From assembly GCF_963576615.1 (NCBI RefSeq), contig NC_088717.1, positions 58,392,749 to 58,456,748 on the forward strand: a stretch of 64,000 bases of DNA, read 5' to 3'. The notes beneath the pieces were generated by a model. That model had not been told where the DNA came from and searched no databases. It saw only the letters and a program-made list of their open reading frames with translations. The position numbers and the translations under genes were made by a program. The DNA is from Watersipora subatra. Its lineage: Eukaryota > Bryozoa > Gymnolaemata > Cheilostomatida > Watersiporidae. The number at the start of each line of letters is the position of its first letter. Within the stretch, counting starts at the first letter, position 1. Of this stretch, positions 12,818 through 24,400 are shown piece after piece.

Positions 12818-14026
12818 TCAGCTGCTATTACTAGACTCAGAAAACCTTACTCTGGGAGTAGGACTTCTTCTACCTTCACTACTTCCACTACTTTCGTACC
12901 TATCTCTCCTTTGACTCCTACGTACCTTGCAATCCTTAATTGTGTGCCCTTTGGTAGCACAAAAAAAGCATCTTACCTCTGGACAAAATCTGATTTCATG
13001 TCCTCTCACTCCACAACCATAGCATTTATCTGTCCCTGGAGATGAATACCGTCTAGAATTTTTGCTAGATCTATCATCATATCTCCTCGGGGAATACCTG
13101 TCTCTACTTCTCATGCCATTCAAGTGGTCTCTCTCTAACAGAATCCCTAGATGAACTACTATAGTCTCTAGAGCTTCTAACTTTACTATAGTCTTTATCG
13201 TATTTACTTGACTTCCTATCCTTACCATACCCTCTAGTTTTATATTTATCTCTAGAAGATACTCTATTCATTTCTTTCTCATTATCCGAATCAGAGTCAA
13301 ATTTAAATTGACTATCTTTGTCCTCTGATTTGTTTTCTACTGCATCTACTTGCAATTTCACATTAAAATTGCCTGCTTTAGCAGTTTCCATAGTTCTTTC
13401 TGAATCTCTAGCTATTTTTTTAGCTCTCAAGATACCTGAAAACTTAGTCCAATTCAAGTCATCTTGTTGCATCAGCTGGGATCGAAGAGAAGATTCTCTC
13501 AACCCATTAACTGCAATAGCTAAAGCAAATTCTTGTCTCAAAGCATCATGTTCAGTTCCAAAAGTCATTTTTCTACTTAAATCTTCAATTCGTAACAAAT
13601 AGTCATTTTCATTTTCTCCTATAGCCTGACTGGCGGTTACAAATTTCATTGTTTTAACATAAACAGTTTCTTCAGATTCATAAACAGTTTTCAAAAGTTC
13701 CATGGCTCCCTCGTATGTAGAAGTTGCACTTTTTGATCAAAACCTAAAGATGTCAAAGCTGCTCTACCTGCCTTACCCACGGCATTCAACAAAGATACTA
13801 ATTTCATTCTACCTCTAAATACATCAACAGTTTCTTCCTCGTCCTCTATTGTAACTTTTTCTTCACCTAATCTCAGTGTGATCATTTCAACGCTTAGATC
13901 AAACTCATTTAACCAATTTTTCCATGATCCACCAACATCGTCGCTATTAATTACTAGTTTCGGAAAGTCATTAAAATTCAAATTTCTAGCCATATTCAAA
14001 AATAGTTTAAACTTACCTCCGAACAC
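12818..14026 (-). mobile_element. Gypsy element part: gag region
   Basis: It starts near 14026 (MFGGKFKLFL). It includes a capsid-like helical segment with the DDLNWTKF and EFALAIAVNGLR motifs, then a Ser/Arg/Asp-rich stretch and two zinc knuckles, CYGCGVRGHEIRFC (CX2CX4HX4C) and CFFCATKGHTIKDC, near 12930-13030. This is the usual gag layout of Ty3/Gypsy elements, with the nucleocapsid knuckles at the C-terminal end just ahead of the protease. Confidence 0.85.
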
Positions 14027-14210
14027 CCTTCGGAACTTCTATAACAATGTAATCACCACTCACCTTGTATAGTGTCTCCCACTTATCACAGAAAATACAC
14101 CACGGAAAATCACTAACCACTGTATCACCACTATCGATCGCCGATATCACTAGTTATTCACCACTACACCGCAATATAATAACGTATCACCGATCACAAT
14201 TCTCCCCGAA

Positions 14211-14230
14211 CAATCCTGCCTACGACGCCA
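14211..14230 (-). other. Primer-binding site of the Gypsy element
   Basis: Directly inside the 5' LTR the - strand reads TGGCGTCGTAGGCAGGATTG, starting with the TGG complementary to a tRNA 3' CCA. The sequence resembles the 3' end of a serine tRNA, but the match was not verified. Confidence 0.6.
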
Positions 14231-14459
14231 TGTTATATTGCTGGGGGAGCAATAAAGCACTCACCGTGAACTCAAGATCACAAGAGCGTCAGCTCGGTCT
14301 CCAGTCACTATATAGCGATGGGGGTCACGTGTCTCCTAAACGTCTAAGCCGTAGCCTAATAGACATCTAAGCCGTAGCTTCCAGTAGCTATAATTTCTAG
14401 TAGTCTATTTAGCCTGTGGTTCTTTATTCCTGAACGTGTTACAGTATGAATATATAACA
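14231..14459 (-). repeat. 5' LTR of the Gypsy element
   Basis: 229 bp with the same TG...CA ends as the copy at 7961-8188. It is the 5' LTR because gag and pol read leftward from it on the - strand. Confidence 0.93.
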
Positions 14460-15016
14460 GTCATCAAATTGTTAATAACAATTAATCTTGTCACAATAAA
14501 TACTCATAGAGGACTTATTCTTCAAACCTGAACTCTTGTATATAGTATCAATCAATTTATTTTTGTAAAAGTTATCCTGCATTACTTATTTGAAGTCATC
14601 ATCTCATGTAAATTTTATTTTAATTTTTACACCAATAATCTTTAACTAAACATGAATTGTTCACTACTATCTTGCATTCAGGATACTTTCACGGGTTTCA
14701 TTTTATTTGATAATATGCCTGAAAATAGAGGCTTTTTGTTATTTTGTTATCAGCAAAATTAAACATTACTAACTAACATACTATTAATCAAGAGAATGAC
14801 GATAGTTTTCTACAAAGATGGCGGCTTTTTCGTGGACGAGTGCGTTTGCAAACAATGCGATGACGTCAAAAAACCGATGGATCTATATTATCGTCGATAT
14901 CGTCCAATATCGACGGTATCCGATATTTCGATATGGGCAGAAAGCACTCGGTACGGTCGGTATCAGAAAGTGATATCGACGATATACCGAAGTATCGTAA
15001 TATCGTCCCAGCACTA

Positions 15017-15170
15017 TTTTAACCTAGGCCCTAGTCGCCGCAAGACCAAACCTCAAGCACCAGTGTGTAACTATAGGCTTTAGTGTTGCCAGTTACTCCC
15101 CAGTGGAGGTATAGCCTTGTTATAGCCTGGCCTTGGCTGTCATCTGGATTGAGTATTGTTAGAACATCAG
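15017..15170 (+). other. Probable continuation of the interrupted LINE 3' region
   Basis: This DNA lies just beyond the hAT target duplication and so was contiguous with 7542 before the insertion. It has no coding content. Assignment to the LINE 3' UTR rests on position only. Confidence 0.45.
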
Positions 15171-15199
15171 TCTTTTTGTGAGATTAAGGAACAAGATGA

Positions 15200-15830
15200 C
15201 TGATTCCCAGTTTTCTGTCGAGGGGTTGGTATGGGCTCTGGCGACATCATAGTCTGCGCAGAGGTTTATGTAATGATTCGCTGTCTCCTCTTCCATCAAA
15301 CAGGTGCATATTGGGTGTATGTTAGGTTTAACCTGTATTGGAAAGAAAGGAGCCTGCTATGACCAGGTAAAAGGTCACACAGTGCCCCAACATCCTTTCT
15401 GTCGCCATTCAATGGCAGTGGGTAGCGGAACAAATGTTTCGGAGTCAGAGTAGAGAGTAGGTCATATGGGCACATACCATTTGTGAGCTGTGCATTCCAT
15501 TGCCGTATCCATTCATTCTGCATGCAGTCATTGATCTTGTTTCTTGAAAGATTTTGTGGTTTTATTTCTGTAAGTTTAGTTGTCTGATGGACCAGTTTCC
15601 TTATGTCGGACATGAGTTTAACGGTGAGTGTGCTACGAGGTTTGTCAGAAAGCATGGATAAGTTATTAGTTTTCACCAATCCTCTTGTAAGTTGTAATCG
15701 CTCTTTAATGTATAAAAGGCTTATAGGTGGGATGTTCACCAGTAAATGTGGTGATTCACTGGGAGGGTTGTAGTGAGCTCCAATGAGCAGTTTAATAGGA
15801 CCATAGCTATTTAATTAGTTTATGTAAAAA
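15200..15830 (-). mobile_element. LINE ORF2 C-terminal remnant
   Basis: The - strand carries an open stretch (15296-15739, extending upstream to about 15812) with KLLIGAHYNPP and LLPGHSRLLSFQYRLNLT. After a one-base frame slip it continues as CLMEEETANHYINLC near 15240-15290. The order 'GH-R-L...C...E-E-T-HY...C' matches the C-terminal zinc-binding tail found after RNase H in I/R1/Jockey-type LINEs. It is a truncated and frameshifted fragment, inverted relative to the two other LINEs. Family level is uncertain. Confidence 0.5.
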
Positions 15831-17075
15831 GCAAAACTCGTGCTAACCGATATTTATTATTTTGACATAGCATAACTATCATGCTAGCTATGGTACTTGA
15901 CATTGCCCGGGGTATGGATGTAGTGAAAATCATACATTGCAATGATACGTACAATAATACATAATTTACATACTGAAATTCGAAAAATTACAGTAAAAGA
16001 TTCCAAGAAAAGAATAGAAAATATGAAGATAAAGTACTCACTCATTGATAATAATTAAAGATACTGCTATGGTCATTCAAGTGTATTTTAAAATATTTTT
16101 ATGTGAGGTCTAGGGAGGAATTTTTATACACAATTTAAACTGTATCCATACAAACATCAATGTTGAATTAAGTTTGTCATGTTATTCTATTTTCACTATG
16201 TTTAGTTTATGCGCATTTGCTTAGCTTGTGGGAACTAATTTGATTAATACTGTTTCAGACACTAAAAGCTATTATAAGCAACACCAAGCTTTTCAAGTAA
16301 AAGATGCTTTTTTATTTCTCAAAGCCCGACTGTTGAAAGGACACAACCAACAAAATTCTATAACATTAATACTAATGACAAAAGGTTAAAAATAGCCAAT
16401 GAAGGTTACACCCTTACAGGAACAGTTGCCCATGTTCTTTCGCTAGCGCTGTACATCTGCGAGTGTTGACAGTCAAAAGAGCGTCATGATAGTACATAAA
16501 AAGAAAGGCTCAACAGCTGAAACACATGTAGAAAGAGCTTCAGCAGACAAAAGAAAAAATGCAGTCATTCGAGCTGTTAGCCTAAGAGATGTTTAAGTGC
16601 TCAGGTTCTGTTCTCTATGTTGTAGAAGGTTGTTATTTAAATGGGCTTGTTTTGAGTAAGTCATAGAAATGTGCGGATTAAAAATAATAAGTAACTTCTG
16701 TTATTTTAGTCCTGTTTGGTAGAAGTTGGCAATACTTGTGTATGCGTTTATAAGTGCATTATAAGGCATTATACAGCACTACAAGTGTATGCGTTATTGC
16801 CTCTAATTTCCTTTGGTGCTTTTATAACTATTGATCCTTGATTATTGGTCCTTTGATGTACCAGGTGTTTTGTTCATTCCAGTATATCTCCTGTGGTTTA
16901 GGCATTGTTTTCTTCTGGTATCTGCTTTTGCTAATATTTTCGTACAACACTATAATGAGAGCGATGTTCTGTGACGTTAACAGTTGCGTGAGGGAAGCGA
17001 TATGAGAGTGGAAGGCCAGGACTCCACAAGTTACCTCTAGTTTATTTAATGTGAAAAAGCGGCCCATTTCTATCA
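15831..17075. other. Intergenic DNA, no gene recognised
   Basis: AT-rich, with one 82-codon - strand frame (16828-17076) that resembles nothing I know. Repeats beyond short AT runs are not evident. Confidence 0.5.
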
Positions 17076-17501
17076 ATGCCGGGCTGAATTATCAATTTTA
17101 GAACTTTCGTCCTCTGTATAAATGGCCATGATCTATCTGATTTGAAACTCAAATATGCGCCTGCACACGCATTTCGGACAATTGCCTTCAATTAAAATTC
17201 AATCAAAATGGGTTTATGAATTTTTTTGATATAAAATCAGTAGGCCTGTAGCAATCCCCATTGCAAATTTGCTATCTGATTGAAAAAGGAATCAAACCTC
17301 AGGCAATGCTCGGCTTGATACTAGCACTAATCCCGGCGATGTTCGGGATTTATTTCTACTACAAAAATCTATTAATGCATTAATTGAGGACAATTGTTCT
17401 CACATGCATGCGAAAACGGATTATTGAGTTTCTAATCAGATAGATTGTGGCAAACCTATTAAAAAAATGAAAGTTCTAAGATTGCCAATTTAGCCTGGCA
17501 T
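17076..17501. mobile_element. Fold-back MITE with arms of about 135 bp
   Basis: The left arm starts ATGCCGGGCTGAATT and continues TTAGAACTTTC and ATCTATCTGATT. The right arm (about 17370-17501) is its reverse complement at roughly 80% identity and ends AATTTAGCCTGGCAT. It has no coding content. No convincing target duplication was found, so the superfamily is unassigned. Confidence 0.65.
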
Positions 17502-18179
17502 TCCTTGAAGCAGGTCTACTTGTGCACATAACTATTTTATTTATTATAGCTATTTAAATTATAACATTTATAACTCATCCCTCACATGAAAATTTGTTAG
17601 TAAGTATTATTGACAAAAAATATCTGGTAATCTACAACTAGAAGACACTCTTCACCTCAAATTTGAATCTCAAACTAACTTGCCAACACATTACATCACT
17701 GGTCATTTCTTATTTTGATTTCCTCTTCTACTGGTGGCCATAGACAGGTTGCCTATCGTGTGTCATTAGCATGGAATTCCTAGCCAATTTGGCTAAGAAA
17801 CATTGATAGTCATGATGGTTGTAGAGCTGCTTTAAAGCAGTACTTGCTGGACTCTCTGGGATAGATTTATTCCAATTTCTATTGCTTAGACAACTATGTT
17901 TTCTTCATTAACAATCTCACCTGTTAACTCGAGCTCTGAGCCTCGAATAGCCATGCTACTGCGCATATGACCCCTCATTGCACCTTACTTTTTCTATCAT
18001 CTTGTTATGTTATGATTTAATATAAATAAAACAAACCTTGCCAAAGCAATATCAGTCTCCCGACAACACGAGCTTTTCAAACGAAAGATTTCTACTCGGG
18101 TAGTTATGGAATCAATAAGCACACTCGCATAATCACACAGTGAATCACACTCGGACACCATGGTAAGAGTCACAATCAT
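17502..18179. other. Intergenic DNA, no gene recognised
   Basis: No supported coding sequence or repeat apart from short low-complexity runs. It borders the Gypsy fossil on its right side. Confidence 0.5.
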
Positions 18180-20420
18180 AATTTAAACAACCAACGTATT
18201 ATTAACTCTAGCAACAATCACAATGCTGCTACTGCCCAATCTAACACCATCACTAACTGCAACAACTGTGGGGGTAGCCACCACTGCCGACACTGCTCCG
18301 CATATGTCATGCAATGTCCCGATTGCAAAAATAACAATCTTCAATTTTCAAAAGTTTGTATGAGTACAGGTCGGCTAGTGCCAAATCAGAGAACTGCATT
18401 AAAAATCGTTGATCGGAGTATCTCAACCACTGCTGACAACAATGTATTTTACCTAAATGTCATAACTAACATAACAGACAACGAGCAATGAACTTTGGTT
18501 TGTGAGTATGCCTACAAGTGACAATTGCAAAATTCTAAGTCGACACCGGAGCAGATATCGCCATTCTGTTTAAGCACACATATGATTATTTGCCTCGCAA
18601 ACCTCTCTTATCTACAGCTGACATTAAATTGAAATATGTTAATTCTGATGTTTTAGCTATCTATTTTACTTTGAATATTACTTAAGATAGCAATGACTAT
18701 TTATGCTACTATTATGTAGCTAGTGCTAGATCCAATCTTTTGTGTAGGATTGAGGTGAAGCATATGGTGGTCATAGGCGCATTGTCAAGCGATGTGTACA
18801 CAATGGCGGCCAGCAACCATTAAGCTATGTGATGAAATCAAATCCACATGTACCGTAAATTCCGGCGTACAAGCCAACGTAGCATATAAATCGAGATCTA
18901 AAGTTTTGTTTAAAAATCCTGGTTTTTGCATGTACATACTGTCGAAGTACTGATAAGTTGACCACCCTTCTCTGGCTCAAATCGCTTGATCGCTATTAGT
19001 TCAGTCATCATCAAAGGCAGGCAATGCCTAGCTGAAAAAATTATGATCAAAAACACTGAGCAAAAGCGCCCATGTTTTTTTGGTGCTGCCAGCAATACAA
19101 CACTTGAACAAAAAAACAGAAGGCAGTGCTAATGAAGATCACGGGGTATGATAAACAGCACTTCACCATCTCATTGGCCCGCCTAGCCTATAGAACGGAA
19201 CTGCTACCTCTGATAATGCTCATTTAGCAGAAAAGCAGTACCACAAGACAGATTTCTATCAGGAATCATAATTCATGTACAAAAAAAAGGGTGGATGAAC
19301 GATAGTGGATGTGCCAAATCGATTACCGAAATGTGGGTTTTTAGCCAGATTCTACGTAAAATGCTTTAAATTCTAAAAAACACGTGGTTCTAGAAGAGAA
19401 TCTTAGCGATGAGAATTTGAATGGGGAAGAGTGGGACTTTGTGTTTGATCCATCCCATGTTGAGTAAAGTTACCTGTATTTCACTATTTTATAAATAAAT
19501 TTCTATATGTCATATCATGTAATTTTGATTTGTAAAGTTTTTTGAAGTTGAATTTTTCTAGAATTCAAGTCATGAAAAATGTAACCGCCATGTAAGTCAA
19601 GAATGGATTTTTAAGCTCGAAATTTGGTGTCGAATTTTCGATTTACGCGCCGGAATTTACAGTATGTATGCCACACATTGTATACAATCTTGTATGTTGG
19701 GTGTAGAGAAAATAATGAACACAAGTATAACATGAGGATAAATGAGAGCATCACAAAACCAGTTACACAACCCAATGATGGGTGCTCAAGTCACAGTTGA
19801 AAGAAGTCTATACAAGTTAGACTCTGCATTAATCTATGAGCGGTCACATCTGCTATAATTTGGTAGACGTATCTGTTACCATCCTTTGACGAGCCAACGT
19901 CTAATTTAGATGGTGCCAAAGTATTTTCAACTCTTGATGCCCACAGTGGGTACTGGGTACCACTAAAAAGCCTTAGACGAGACTTCTAGCCTATACACCA
20001 CATTCATAACACACCATGGCAGATTCTGCCGTTCGCGTCTGCCATTTGGTATCAACTGTGCGAGTGAAATCTTCCAGAGAAAAATTAAGGAAATTCTACA
20101 CGGTTCAGATGGAATAGCTGTATTTCAAGATAGTTTCTTGGTATTTGGGTCCAACTTTATTGAACGTGACAAATGACTTAAGGTGTTACCAGAATCGCAG
20201 AACATAGACTCCAATTGAATGAAACGAAGTAAACTTACAACCAATCGAATGTAAAGTTCTTAGGACACATATTCAATGATGATGATATACCGCCAGACCC
20301 TGATAAGATTGTTGGATATCAGAACAATGATAAAGCCAACACACATGGTTAACTACATGCAACGCTACATACCAGACCTATCGCAATTAGCCCTTTGTAC
20401 CATTGCTGCGGAACATGTCA
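18180..20420 (+). mobile_element. Old, heavily broken Ty3/Gypsy fossil
   Basis: Recognisable parts on the + strand are a gag-type zinc cluster (CNNCGGSHHCRHC and CPDCKNN, about 18255-18330), a protease start VDTGADIAILF (about 18545) and reverse transcriptase pieces KVFSTLDAHSGYW (about 19920) and FGINCASEIFQRKIKEIL (about 20050). These are Ty3/Gypsy motifs. No LTRs are visible. A pogo-type DNA transposon lies within it at 18851-19664. Interruptions are numerous (well over five), so it is much older than the element at 7961-14459. Confidence 0.7.
18851..19664 (+). mobile_element. Pogo/Tigger-like DNA transposon, internally shortened
   Basis: Ends are inverted repeats starting TACCGTAAATTCCGGCG (18851) and, on the other strand, TACTGTAAATTCCGGCG (from 19664), with TA at the tips as expected of the Tc1/mariner superfamily. 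Between about 19120 and 19460 the + strand carries decayed transposase segments: HFTISLARLAYRTELLPL, GIIIHVQKKGWMNDSGC and a C-terminal acidic tail LSDENLNGEEWDF before a TAA. The 'ARLA-GT-LPP' and 'KGWM' pattern is that of the DDE domain of pogo/Tigger/jerky transposases. The N-terminal DNA-binding part is not evident, and several stops are present. At about 0.8 kb the copy is far shorter than a full element. Confidence 0.68.
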
Positions 20421-20599
20421 ATTTTTGTTGATGTTTATACCATATCGATATGGTCATGTAATGCTAAGCCCATATTGAATTAAGGCATAATATTCTTGAC
20501 CAATTTATATATATTGTTAACAACCACCATTTATAATAAAGTAATAAATATTGACTACATTTTCAGTTGGATTTTTTCTTTGTGCTGTCAAAACTAATT
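20421..20599. other. Spacer between Gypsy fossil and hAT fossil
   Basis: AT-rich; nothing recognisable. Confidence 0.4.
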
Positions 20600-21450
20600 A
20601 GACGCACAGCTGGAAGTGCGATTGCTCCTGCACATTTATCATGCCATCAAAAAAGTCATTGGACACATGGAGATTTTTAGCGAGCTTAAAAAAAGTAATG
20701 TAACTGGTGCAGTGTGCAACGACTGTCGTATTATCGTGTGCAGTGCGCAACGACTGTCGTATTATAGTGTGCAGTGTGCAACGACTGTCGAATTATAGTG
20801 CGCAGTGTGCAACGACTGTTGTATTATAGTGTGCAGTGTGCAACGACTGTCGTATTATAGTGTGCAGTGTGCAACGACTGTCGTATTGTAGTGTGCAGTG
20901 TGCAACGACTGTCATATTATAGTGTGCAGTGTGCAACAACTGTCATATTGTAGTGAAGAGAAAATACAATCATCCTCATAAATCATTTAAAAAAAATACC
21001 TTCAGCTTCATGATGATTACATGACAATAGAACAACAAAAATCACCATCTCCCCGAGCTACTACTAGTATTACTTAATCTAGTACTCCTAGTACAAGTGA
21101 TGGCACCACTATCAGCTCTAGAAAAAGTGGCCAGCAAATCACTCTTGCTTTACTCTCACCTCTCACATGTAAGAGGCAAGATGTTATTACCACTGCAATA
21201 GTTGTGTGACTGGCTAGAGATGACAACAAGTGAGAAAGGTTTCATAAGATTTATAGCTGTGGTAGAAAAACGGTATGCTATTCCTCATAGGAATATACTG
21301 CCATCTAGAATGTCTACAGATAAAGGGTACTTATATCACTCATCTAAATCCTTGTTCAACACGCTTCGATTGGCAGATCAAATATTTTGTTCCATCGCCA
21401 CGGATATAATATTGGACAGTTCTGTAACTTTAGCTAGGCTGCAACCTTGA
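20600..21450 (+). mobile_element. Decayed hAT transposase (BED zinc finger type)
   Basis: The N-terminal piece (20616 onward) contains IFSELKKSNVTGAVCNDC, the CX2C half of a BED finger. After the 31-bp array the frame resumes with KYNHPHKSFKKYLQLHDDY, supplying the basic and His residues of the same finger. A Ser/Thr-rich linker follows, then a hAT-type segment (about 21160-21300) reading VITTAIVV, GFIRFIAVVEKRYAIP and SRMSTDKGYLY, where families usually have 'GF--L------Y-LPSR'. Stops and frame slips are present, and the catalytic RNase H-like core is not recognisable. This is a plain DNA transposon remnant. Confidence 0.55.
20710..20957. repeat. 31-bp minisatellite, 8 copies
   Basis: Units start CAGTGTGCAACGACTGTCG at 20710, 20741, 20772, 20803 and so on every 31 bp, with one to three differences per copy. 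The array lies where the BED finger codons of the hAT transposase are. Because 31 is not a multiple of three, each copy shifts the frame. Confidence 0.92.
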
Positions 21451-24400
21451 AGGTTCTATTAAAAATTAGACCAGTCTTTTTTGGGTAAGCATGAAGCCCA
21501 GCAGCTAGCTGTGGGAGATGTTTCTCATAGCTATAGCCTACATTGATGAAATGCATTCTTAGTTTACTTTTTGGGCTCTGTATGCTCTACTGTGTCAAGG
21601 TCATTTTACGAATTTTGCATTTTACAAGAAACAGTCTAATGACAGAAACTACCAATCTCAGCTCACCACCTTCCATCGCTGGTGTGTATTCGGATCATAT
21701 CCTTTAAAATTTTGTTTACATTGCAAAGACAGATTAAAGGCAGATCTTAACAAAAGAGAAACTTTCCTACCTAATCTCATACTACGTTGTTGGCAAGAGC
21801 TATATTTACACATTTACTCAGACTTGACAGATAACTAGAGGTGTAAGTTAGCTGTTTTGTGCATAATGCATGATTTTATTTCTTGTTGATCTTGACATTA
21901 TGCTAAGTTTGTTATACATATTATGTAACTGCACTGGGTATGCGCATTTTACATTGCAGTTTTACGATCAAAGAAAATATGTGGACAAACACCCACTTGC
22001 ATCTGAAATTCTCTGATCAGCTATACTCAGTCCACAACCCATACACAGACGCAACAGCATTTTTAGTGTAGAAAGATGTTTTAGATCACTCCTTTTTTTA
22101 AATTTCAATACTCATTTAATCTGACTGAACAAAAATCCGTAAATTAATGTTACAGAATGACAATAAGAAATGAGTGCTACCCAAGTGAACAAATATCTGA
22201 CTGAATGCATAATCTGTAGGCTCAATTCATGCAATCAACTTTGTAATAGGGAAATCATCTAATGAGAAAAATTACTGACGAAAAAGCCATGACAAAAGAA
22301 TGCCATTCAACTGATTTCAGCAAAAAAGGGATGAGAATAGCAAAAATGCTCCTATAAAAAACAGCTATTTACGAAGTGTCTAGATGTCTAAGCAAATGTA
22401 TAACAAGTGTTGAACAAACTTTCAACACCCATTGAACAGATGTGTAACAATTTTCGAACATATACCCAACTGAAGTTGTTTAGTCAGAACCAACTCTCAT
22501 AGATTACGTGGCCCAAAACGGGGCAGACTAGCACTGAGTAAACACTTGCTAATCTCTTTTGGCAATAAGGAGAGCAACCAGCCCATAAGGCCGAGAGCAT
22601 CTTGAAGGCACGAAGATAACAGCGAAAAAGGTAAGATCGTGGAAAATGTCATGAAAATGTCAAGGTCATGGGTATGAGTGTGCTTCTCTTGCTGGCGCTG
22701 TTTTGAAGGGATCGAGAGATGGCATACCCAGGTGCCATTTGACCAGTACCTAAAATGTGCTGAGAATGCTTTAAAAAATGTTATGGTGAAGTCTTCCAGG
22801 TTTGGAGTCTTATAGCCAGAACATCGGCAGACATGATACTGGTATGAACGCTAGTGATGTCTGCGGTTTCTCTGGTGAATGTAAACGGAATTGCACACAA
22901 TACATAAACATGCCATCCTGTCATGATAAAGAATAATGAGTTATGAGACAATCGCTACATGTATACAGAACTGAGCGCCCCTTCGGCAATACCCAATATG
23001 GGAGAGGAAAGTAGTAGTCACCTCACCAAGAAAAAAAGATGCAAATGACTTGACAGTAATATCAGAAGTGGAGAGATGACCCGGCTACGGAAAAGTGAAG
23101 GACAGGAAAGGGTTTCGCCCAGTATTTAGTGCAAAGAAATTATTGCCACTAGAAAAAAATGATTATGAATGTAACACTAAAATGGACGCGGATGGCCGCG
23201 TAAATGAAAAGGCCCCATGAAGAACCTTTTACCGACACAAATCATGTCAAACATTTTTGTAGACCTAGATTAGCATGTGGAATGTAATACATAATCAATA
23301 GGATATGTTGTTGTAAGGAACTAATGCGGAGACAAGAAGAGAAAGTCGGAAGACTTGGAGAAGAAAATCGGAAGACTTAAAGAAGAAAGCGAGAAGAAAC
23401 AACGCAATCATCCCAAAGTCAAAATTTCTGGCCCAAGAGTTCACCAGAAGTCATTTTTATGGTTTGTAGCGGACCAGATTTTATAGATTGCTGCATGGCT
23501 TATTGCAAGCAAAATTTATCGATAAAATCAACATGACATGGCATAACATCAACATAACATGACATAACATGACTTGTTATACAAAAAACCTTACAATAAT
23601 ATCATATGAAAGAAATCTCAAATGCAAGAAAGATAAGTTGTGAAGTAGCTGGATGGGATCACTAGCAATGAGTGAGATTCTTGGATCAGGAGAGAGTTGG
23701 AGTGGTGGAGGAGTGTAGTTAACAAACAGAGCTTGAAAGTGAAAGGTCACCGAGACAGAACTCCACAGCATCCTACAAACAACTAAGGTACTTATGCATA
23801 CTTAAACATGTATAATTAGCAACTGATACTGTTTAAAAAATTTTTGGATGTGTCCTACTAAATCAATACTATCAAACCACTATGTTGTTTCAGTATATTA
23901 TTGGTGATAATTAGTAATTTTAATTTAGCTTTGTGGTTTTAAGATTTGACTAGCTAATGTATTTGGTATCACATTCACCAATTTTCAAGCGGGAAACCAA
24001 AGTTATAAAATTTGGAAGCCAACCATAATATTTTAAATTTGTTTGAGAATGATCACTCAACTCGCCATGGTGGGACACTAGCTTTAATACAGTTTATTTA
24101 TCAATATTGTGCGCTATTTGTGTTTTATGTGTTTGATTCTTGTAAAAAATTTGTTTCACTCATAAAAGCTTGACGGCATGTGCTGTTAGAATCATTCACT
24201 ATTGCCCTGTAATATATAATAAAAATACATGAATCTGTGTCTTTAGATGGTAGTAATATGACAAGTCAAGTTGCCTCACACTCAATGTTTTTACACCAGT
24301 TTTTAACTTGTATTTTGTTGGCCCAGCAAGCAATCGCGACCGAGGTCAATATATCTACTACCAACGTCACCACCCCAATTTACCAACACTAGGCAATTAT

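Larger units (their letters stand above)
7961..14459 (-). mobile_element. Ty3/Gypsy LTR retrotransposon, nearly whole fossil
   Basis: A 6.5-kb element read on the - strand, bounded by two LTRs (TG...CA) and a 5-bp target duplication GTCAT (7956-7960 and 14460-14464). Parts in - strand order are the 5' LTR, primer-binding site, gag with zinc knuckles, protease, reverse transcriptase, RNase H, integrase, an extra zinc-knuckle ORF, polypurine tract and 3' LTR. The order protease-RT-RNase H-integrase is that of Ty3/Gypsy. The LTRs differ by six substitutions and one indel over 228 bp (about 97% identical), so insertion is recent compared with the surrounding debris. The coding part looks almost complete but has a handful (about four to six) of interruptions. 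It is treated as a fossil. Confidence 0.93.
7544..15016. mobile_element. Non-autonomous hAT element, split by a Gypsy insertion
   Basis: The two ends are 17-bp inverted repeats, TAGTGCTGGGACGATAT at 7544-7560 and its complement ending at 15016. Flanking octamers TTTCAACT (7536-7543) and TTTTAACC (15017-15024) agree at six of eight positions, both differences being transitions, so they read as an aged 8-bp target duplication. The element's own DNA is only 7544-7960 and 14460-15016 (about 970 bp). It is rich in CGATAT/TATCG motifs and has no transposase. Everything between is the later Gypsy element. The host site is the 3' part of the decayed LINE. Confidence 0.8.

Noticed and set aside
16828-17076. 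82-codon - strand frame as a gene
   Set aside because: No recognised motif, borders a MITE, and no splice or promoter signal supports it.
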